Shown here: one piece after another, positions 59,885 through 64,000 of the stretch | How positions within the stretch are numbered: position 1 is the stretch's first letter | Layout: each line of letters begins with the position of its first letter | From: Elusimicrobiota bacterium | GTDB lineage: Bacteria > Elusimicrobiota > Elusimicrobia > UBA1565 > UBA9628 | Reading direction: 5' to 3' | Length of the DNA stretch: 64,000 nucleotides | Assembly: GCA_016212855.1 (NCBI GenBank) | Contig: JACRDP010000018.1 | Location: 1 to 64,000 of the forward strand | Notes under the pieces: generated by a model | What the model saw: only the letters and a program-made list of their open reading frames with translations | The model's database searches: none | Told to the model about the DNA's origin: nothing | Translations under genes and position numbers: made by a program

Positions 59885-60715
59885 AGTCGCCGGATTCGGC
59901 TGGTTCGGATTCGTCGGCGGCTTGCTGGGGTCCCGGTTCAGGTCCGGAAACGGATACCGGAACGGATACGGGTTCGGGAAGCGCATCGGGTAGGGCAGGT
60001 TCCAGCTCTGATCGATGTCCTCGCGCGTCACCGACTTCAGCGCCGCGTTCGGCGAGCACAGGATCGCGGGATTGTCGGTGAGGCCTTTCGAGGCGTTGAA
60101 GCAGGTCACCGGCGCGTTGTCCTTCGCGCCCGAGCACAGCAAGGCCGGGAACTGGGTGAGACCCTTGGCCGTCTTGAAGCATGCCACCGGCGCGTTCGAG
60201 GAGGCGCCCGCGCACAGCAACGCCGGGTAGTCGGTCAGGCCCTTGGCCGCCGCGAAGCAGGCGACCGGCGCGTCCGACTCGGCGCCCGCGCACAGCATGG
60301 CGGGGTAGTTCGTCACGTTCTTGGCCGAGGCGAAGCAGGCGATCGCCGCGTTCGACTTGGCGCCCGAGCAGAGAAGCGACGGATAGTCGGTCACGTTCTT
60401 GGCGGCGGCGAAGCAGGCCGTCGGCGCGTTCGACGTCGCGCGCGCGCACAGCAAAGCCGGGAAATTCGTCAGGGACTTGGCGGCCTTCCAGCAGTCCACG
60501 GGCGCGTTCGAGGAGGCGCCGGAGCACAGCAAGGCGGGATAGTCCGTGGTCGTCCCGGATTTGGCCGCGGCGAAGCAGGCGGCCGGGGCGGTGGTCTCGG
60601 CGCCGCCGCAAAGCAGGGGCGGATAATTCGTCACCGGCTTGGCCGCCGGGTAGCAGTCCACGGGAGAGGCCTGTGCGGCCGAGGACAGCATCGCAAGTAC
60701 CAGGAACGCTTTCAT
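59867..60715 (-). CDS. Secreted protein with eight 26-residue Cys repeats
   Basis: 282 residues with a signal peptide (KAFLVLAMLSSAAQA). Eight tandem units of about 26 residues follow, consensus C-F-x-A-A-K-x-x-T-[DN]-Y-P-A-L-L-C-[SA]-G-A-x-S-N-A-P; each has two Cys (unit 2 is two residues longer). The C-terminus is rich in Pro, Tyr, Phe and Asn (YPMRFPNPYPFRYPFPD). The repeats probably form a disulfide-rich solenoid in the envelope; function unknown. GGAGGT lies 3 nt before the ATG. Its 3' end overlaps the end of the giant gene by 18 bp. Confidence 0.8.
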   Translation of the reverse strand: MKAFLVLAMLSSAAQASPVDCYPAAKPVTNYPPLLCGGAETTAPAACFAAAKSGTTTDYPALLCSGASSNAPVDCWKAAKSLTNFPALLCARATSNAPTACFAAAKNVTDYPSLLCSGAKSNAAIACFASAKNVTNYPAMLCAGAESDAPVACFAAAKGLTDYPALLCAGASSNAPVACFKTAKGLTQFPALLCSGAKDNAPVTCFNASKGLTDNPAILCSPNAALKSVTREDIDQSWNLPYPMRFPNPYPFRYPFPDLNRDPSKPPTNPNQPNPATLFAGQ

Positions 60716-60746
60716 GAGACCTCCGCACGTCAACGCCGATGAGCCG

Positions 60747-60752
60747 AGTATA
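60747..60752 (-). promoter_or_regulatory. -10 box of the Cys-repeat gene
   Basis: TATACT on the minus strand (60747-60752), about 31 nt before the ATG at 60715. No convincing -35 at the normal distance. Confidence 0.35.
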
Positions 60753-60812
60753 CAGATTTCAGCGCGACGTGCACGCTGGCAATCGTCGCTTTCATCCTGC
60801 TATTTTTTTGAC

Positions 60813-60934
60813 GGTCCGCGCCTTCGTTTCTCAAAAAATTACCCAGTCAGAATATAGGCTATTCACTGTCGGCGCCGACAGTGAATAACGCATAATTTTT
60901 AAACACTATTTTTTTAAAAACGAAGGCGGACGGG
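60813..60934. repeat. About 120-bp nested imperfect inverted repeat
   Basis: Outer arms GTCCGCGCCTTCGTTT (from about 60814) and AAACGAAGGCGGAC (ending about 60932) pair apart from a 2-nt insertion; A/T-rich blocks follow inward, and the perfect 28-bp palindrome (60860-60887) is at the centre. It lies between divergent genes and looks like a fold-back or miniature mobile element. Confidence 0.55.
60860..60887. repeat. 28-bp perfect palindrome
   Basis: The half-site TATTCACTGTCGGC is followed by its exact complement. The inner 18 bp share the ACTRTYGK pattern with the palindromes at 24148 and 33886. Confidence 0.85.
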
Positions 60935-60950
60935 AATGATAGAATGGCCC

Positions 60951-61613
60951 ATGTTTTTGCGGCTCATTTTCATCCTCGCTGGATGCGTCACTGTCTCTTC
61001 GGCGGTTGAGCCCGCGGCGTTGTTCGACTCTCACGGCTGCCGCTCCTGCCACAAGATCGGCGAGCGCGGGGGGAACTCCGGGCCCGATCTGACCATGGTC
61101 GGGCATCGCCGCCCGCGCGCGTGGATCGAGAAGTGGCTCGCGAGTCCGCGCGCTTACAAGCATGACACGAAGATGCCCGAGCAGGGCCTTCCCGTCGCCG
61201 ACCGCGCCGCGCTGGCGAATTTTCTTTCGGAACTGAAGGGCCAGGCCTGGGGCGACGATCCGCCGTGGATCGATCACGGCGATCACGCGCCCGACGGGCG
61301 CAGGATCTACGTGCGCGCGGGCTGCATCGCGTGCCATGGCCCGGCCGGGCGGGGAGGCCATCCGAATCCTGGCGGGCGCGGCGGCTGGATTCCGGCCCTG
61401 CCCCCGCTTCTTGCCACCTATAAGAAGGACGAGCTGATCTCTAAGCTCAAGCGCGGCGCGAAGGCCGATGCCGAGCCCGGCCGCGTCGCCGAGGTGGATA
61501 TGCCCGGCTGGGACAAGATTCTCAGCGCCGCCGATCTCGAAGCGCTCGTCGACTATCTCCTGACGTTGGCGTCGGCCGGGCCCAAGGACGGAAACCCCCA
61601 GGACGACTTTTAA
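60951..61613 (+). CDS. Di-heme cytochrome c lipoprotein
   Basis: 220 residues. Short lipoprotein-type signal FLRLIFILAGC (lipobox LAGC). Two class I heme sites: Cys30/Cys33-His34 in HGCRSCHKIG with candidate Met75 in KMPEQG, and Cys125/Cys128-His129 in AGCIACHGPAG. The next gene encodes a PuuD-like membrane domain; in typical PuuD a cytochrome c domain is fused to it, so here the parts seem split. It would carry electrons at the outer face of the inner membrane. I chose the ATG at 60951 because TAGAAT (60940-60945) lies 5 nt before it; an ATG at 60936 is possible. Confidence 0.82.
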   Translation: MFLRLIFILAGCVTVSSAVEPAALFDSHGCRSCHKIGERGGNSGPDLTMVGHRRPRAWIEKWLASPRAYKHDTKMPEQGLPVADRAALANFLSELKGQAWGDDPPWIDHGDHAPDGRRIYVRAGCIACHGPAGRGGHPNPGGRGGWIPALPPLLATYKKDELISKLKRGAKADAEPGRVAEVDMPGWDKILSAADLEALVDYLLTLASAGPKDGNPQDDF

Positions 61614-61617
61614 AATT

Positions 61618-62433
61618 ATGAGCGACCTTCAAGAGTGGCTGAGCCTGATCTTACGCTGGATGCACGCGATCACCGGGATCATGTGGATCGGCCAGACCTA
61701 CCTGTTCAACTGGATGGAGAAGGCCTTCGAGCCGCCGCGCGACGCGAAGGCCAAGCCGAACATCTCCGGCGAGCTGTGGATGGTGCACGGCGGCGGCTTC
61801 TACCTCGTCGAGAAGCAGAAGTGGCCGGAGATCATGCCGCGCGTCCTGCACTGGTTCAAGTGGGAGGCGATGCTGACCTGGGTGTCGGGCTTTCTGCTCC
61901 TGTCGTTGATGTACTGGGGCGGAGCGTCGCTTCTCGACTACGGTTCCGAGCTGCCGCGCTGGAAGGGAATCCTGATCTCGTCCGGCGCGCTCGTCGGCGC
62001 GGTCGGCGCCTATCGCTTGATCTCCCGGTCGCCGCTCGGACGTTCCGAAAGCGCGGTCGGGGTCGCGTGGTACGTGTTTCTCGTCGCGTCGGGCGCCGCT
62101 TTGCTCAACGTCCTGAGCGACCGCGCGGCCTACCTCCACGTCGGCGCGATGATGGGCACGGTCATGATGACCAACGTCTGGATGACGATCATTCCCAACC
62201 AGAAAAAGATCATGGCCATCTCCGAGGCGAACGGCGCGCCGCGCCCCGAGCTCGCGCTCGAGGCCAAGCGCTGCTCGAAGCACAATACTCTGATGTCGAT
62301 GCCCCTGCTGTTCCTGATGCTGAGCAACCATTATCCGTCGATCACCTTCGGCGGACCGCACCCGCTCCTTCTGCTCGCGGTCCTGCTGCCGCTGGGCGCC
62401 TACGCCGCTCATCTGATCCGCGAGCACACGTGA
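61618..62433 (+). CDS. PuuD-like (Urate_ox_N) membrane protein
   Basis: 271 residues with seven or eight membrane helices. LILRWMHAITGIMWIGQTYLFNW, WKWEAMLTW-like FKWEAMLTWVSG and HVGAMMGTVMMTNVWMTIIPNQKKI match the membrane domain of urate hydroxylase PuuD (DUF989). The C-terminal cytochrome c domain of PuuD is missing and is replaced by the preceding di-heme gene. Many relatives occur in genomes without purine catabolism, so urate oxidation is not assured. Conserved His in RWMHA and HVGAMM may bind heme. It overlaps the next gene (GTGA). Confidence 0.78.
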   Translation: MSDLQEWLSLILRWMHAITGIMWIGQTYLFNWMEKAFEPPRDAKAKPNISGELWMVHGGGFYLVEKQKWPEIMPRVLHWFKWEAMLTWVSGFLLLSLMYWGGASLLDYGSELPRWKGILISSGALVGAVGAYRLISRSPLGRSESAVGVAWYVFLVASGAALLNVLSDRAAYLHVGAMMGTVMMTNVWMTIIPNQKKIMAISEANGAPRPELALEAKRCSKHNTLMSMPLLFLMLSNHYPSITFGGPHPLLLLAVLLPLGAYAAHLIREHT

Positions 62434-63164
62434 ACTTAAAGATCGCGACGCTTCGCTGTCCGAGCTGCGGCGCTTCGGTCCTCCCCGAGGCGAAGGCCTG
62501 CGCCCACTGCTCGGTGTCCTTACATCCGGTCCGCTGTCCGTGGTGCTTCGGCTGGACGTTCACCGAGTCCAAGGACTGCGCGCATTGCGGCTCTTTGGCC
62601 GAGCCAGCGGCGGTCCCGGCGTCGTGCCCGACCTGCCGTGCGCCGATGACGGCCCGTGCCCTCGCCGGCGCGGTCTTGTCGGGCTGTCCCGGCTGCGGGG
62701 GCGTCTGGGCCGACGCCGATTCGTTCCGACGGCTCTGCGCCGAGCGCGAGACGCAGGCCTCCTACCTCGGCGAAGGGTCGGCTTTGCCCGCGCCGAAGAT
62801 GGAGAATCCCCGGCTGTCGCCGATCGTCTATCGCCCCTGCGCCATCTGCTCCCAGCTGATGAACCGCTTCAATTTCGCCGACTGCTCGGGCGTGATCCTG
62901 GACGTGTGCAAGCCGCACGGCGTCTGGTTCGATCCGGACGAGTTGCGCCGCATCGTCGCGTTCATTCAAGGCGGCGGCATGGACGTGGCGCGGGCCAAGG
63001 AGCGCGCGAAGCTCGAGGTGGAGCGCAAGCGGCTCGAGCGGGCGACCGCGGACGCCAAGGCCGCTCAGTCGTCGGGGGAATTCGACGGATTTTCGGTCCA
63101 GTTCCGCACGGCGACGAGCGTCTACTCCGCCCGCGACCTGCTGCGCTTCATCGTCGACAAGTAA
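62430..63164 (+). CDS. Multi-zinc-ribbon (zf-TFIIB-like) protein
   Basis: 244 residues, GTG start overlapping the PuuD-like gene. Zinc ribbons in series: RCPSCGASVLPEAKACAHC, RCPWCFGWTFTESKDCAHC, SCPTCRAPMTARALAG with GCPGCGGVWAD, and RPCAICSQLMNRFNFADCSGVILDVCKPHGVWFDPDEL, the last two being the zf-TFIIB pattern. A charged helix follows (AKERAKLEVERKRLERATADAKA). No enzyme motif. Such proteins are often adaptors or metal-sensing factors; function unknown. Confidence 0.8.
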   Translation: MNLKIATLRCPSCGASVLPEAKACAHCSVSLHPVRCPWCFGWTFTESKDCAHCGSLAEPAAVPASCPTCRAPMTARALAGAVLSGCPGCGGVWADADSFRRLCAERETQASYLGEGSALPAPKMENPRLSPIVYRPCAICSQLMNRFNFADCSGVILDVCKPHGVWFDPDELRRIVAFIQGGGMDVARAKERAKLEVERKRLERATADAKAAQSSGEFDGFSVQFRTATSVYSARDLLRFIVDK

Positions 63165-63182
63165 GCGGCGCGGCCGCCCCCC

Positions 63183-63211
63183 TTGCGCAACGCGGCTCCA
63201 GCCTCTATCCT
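63183..63211 (+). promoter_or_regulatory. Promoter of the 63242 gene
   Basis: TTGCGC (63183-63188), 17-nt spacer, TATCCT (63206-63211). The leader is about 25 nt, with CAGGAGA 9 nt before the ATG at 63242. Confidence 0.6.
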
Positions 63212-63241
63212 TGTGAGGCCGCTTCCCAGGAGACCATCCCG

Positions 63242-64000
63242 ATGAAATTCGTCCGCCTCGCCCTCGCCGCCTCGCTTGTCTTCTCCGCCGGGACGTCCCG
63301 CGCCCAGACGACGCTGTCCGAGCCCAAGCTCAAGTCCTCGAAGGCGCTGAAATCTCCGTCCGCTCCGTCGAAGGCCGGAGAGCCCTCCTCGGCCGGCTCG
63401 GCGGCCTCCTCCGGCTCGTCCCCCTCTGGCGATACCGCCCCGGCGCCGATCGGCGCGATCATGATGTCGGGCAACGGCGGCTCCGGCTCGATCCTGCCCG
63501 CCATCCCCGGCGCGCCGACCGAAGAGCGCATCCAGCTCGACAAGATCACCACGCAGAACACGATCAAGCAGCAGGAGTACATCTCGCGCGTGCGCGCGCT
63601 CACCGAAGAGAAGGACGAGGCGCTGCTCAGGAACGCGCTGACGGCCGAGAAGACCCGCGCGGAGCTCTCGCCGATCGAGTTCGAGCAGAGGAAGCTTCAG
63701 CTCAAGGGGCAGATGGAGGATGAGAAGATGGCGCAGGCCGCCGCCGCGCTGCGCTACCAGCGCGACAAGGCCCGGCTCGAGAACGACGTCGCGCGCGAGA
63801 AGCTCAACGCCGAGTCGCTCAAGCTCGACGCGGAGAGGCTTAAGCTCGACGCGGACAAGCTCCGCTTCGACGCCGACAAGCTCAAGAAAGACGTCGCCGT
63901 CGCCGAGCTCGACTTCCAGGCGCGCAAGCTGCGCCAGGAGTCCGACCTCGCCGACAACCGGACCGTCGCCATCAAGTCGGACCTCGAGCTGCGCGAGAAG
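63242..64000 (+). CDS. Secreted coiled-coil protein (3' truncated)
   Basis: 253 residues are visible; the gene leaves the window. Signal peptide KFVRLALAASLVFSAGTSRAQ, then a Ser/Ala/Pro linker with IGAIMMSGNGGSGSILPAIPG, and from about residue 100 a long coiled coil rich in Leu, Lys, Glu and Asp with near repeats (LNAESLKLDAERLKLDADKL then RFDADKLKKDVAV). The domain that follows lies outside the window. Similar coiled-coil N-termini are found before serine-protease-like domains of the ClpP/SppA type, but nothing here proves that. Confidence 0.7.
   Translation, partial: MKFVRLALAASLVFSAGTSRAQTTLSEPKLKSSKALKSPSAPSKAGEPSSAGSAASSGSSPSGDTAPAPIGAIMMSGNGGSGSILPAIPGAPTEERIQLDKITTQNTIKQQEYISRVRALTEEKDEALLRNALTAEKTRAELSPIEFEQRKLQLKGQMEDEKMAQAAAALRYQRDKARLENDVAREKLNAESLKLDAERLKLDADKLRFDADKLKKDVAVAELDFQARKLRQESDLADNRTVAIKSDLELREK

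Overview
The window is 64 kb of GC-rich (by eye about two thirds G+C), tightly packed bacterial chromosome with roughly 60 protein genes. I see no rRNA, tRNA, insertion sequence, prophage or CRISPR array. The organism is a diderm: it has an MlaEFD-type lipid transport set, an outer-membrane-barrel candidate, lipoproteins and many Sec signal peptides. Gene style (very long alanine-rich secreted proteins, DUF222-like proteins, TIGR03545/TIGR03546 pair, rpsF-ssb-rpsR-rplI-dnaB cluster) makes me think of a high-GC Elusimicrobiota or a similar little-cultured phylum, but no marker gene here settles this. The LexA operator is of the GAAC-N4-GTTC type.

Layout. 1-9.2 kb: the end of a YyaL-type gene, a FIST sensor, a membrane-tethered receiver protein, then a five-gene overlapping operon (3947-8465) with two different single-module ClpB-D2-like AAA+ ATPases (one membrane-anchored with a degenerate pore loop, one soluble with GYVG), a membrane-anchored beta-helix protein, a membrane-anchored beta protein and a receiver. 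A Pycsar-effector-like membrane protein follows on the other strand. 9.2-16.1 kb: pruA, a DUF808 protein, panE with a divergent folD, a small duplicated-motif protein, an excisionase-like HTH and a TPR protein. 16.2-23.3 kb: rpsF-ssb-rpsR-rplI-dnaB-alr-mlaE-mlaF-mlaD. 23.3-32.7 kb: a DUF222-like protein lacking HNH, then radA, PIN/TRAM, ispDF, EamA, cysS, rlmB, CDF transporter and thiamine pyrophosphokinase. 32.8-44.8 kb: an SPFH zinc-ribbon protein, a metallophosphatase/TIGR03545/TIGR03546 operon, secreted cell-wall and peptidase-like proteins, and lexA with its SOS box. 45.0-64.0 kb: smc, a phosphoesterase, secreted proteins, a 2687-residue fusion of protease and glycogen-debranching domains, a Cys-repeat protein, a split PuuD/cytochrome c pair, a zinc-ribbon protein and the start of a coiled-coil secreted protein.

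Two window-wide themes stand out. First, many promoters have the -10 box only 5-9 nt before the start codon, often with a good -35 at 17 nt, so leaderless transcripts look common; other genes in the same window have strong Shine-Dalgarno sites. Second, intergenic regions carry unusual perfect or near-perfect inverted repeats, including three that share an 18-bp core (ACTRTYGK and its complement). The most novel candidates are the paired AAA+ operon, the giant protease-debranching fusion with an A9 tract at a domain boundary, and the palindrome family.
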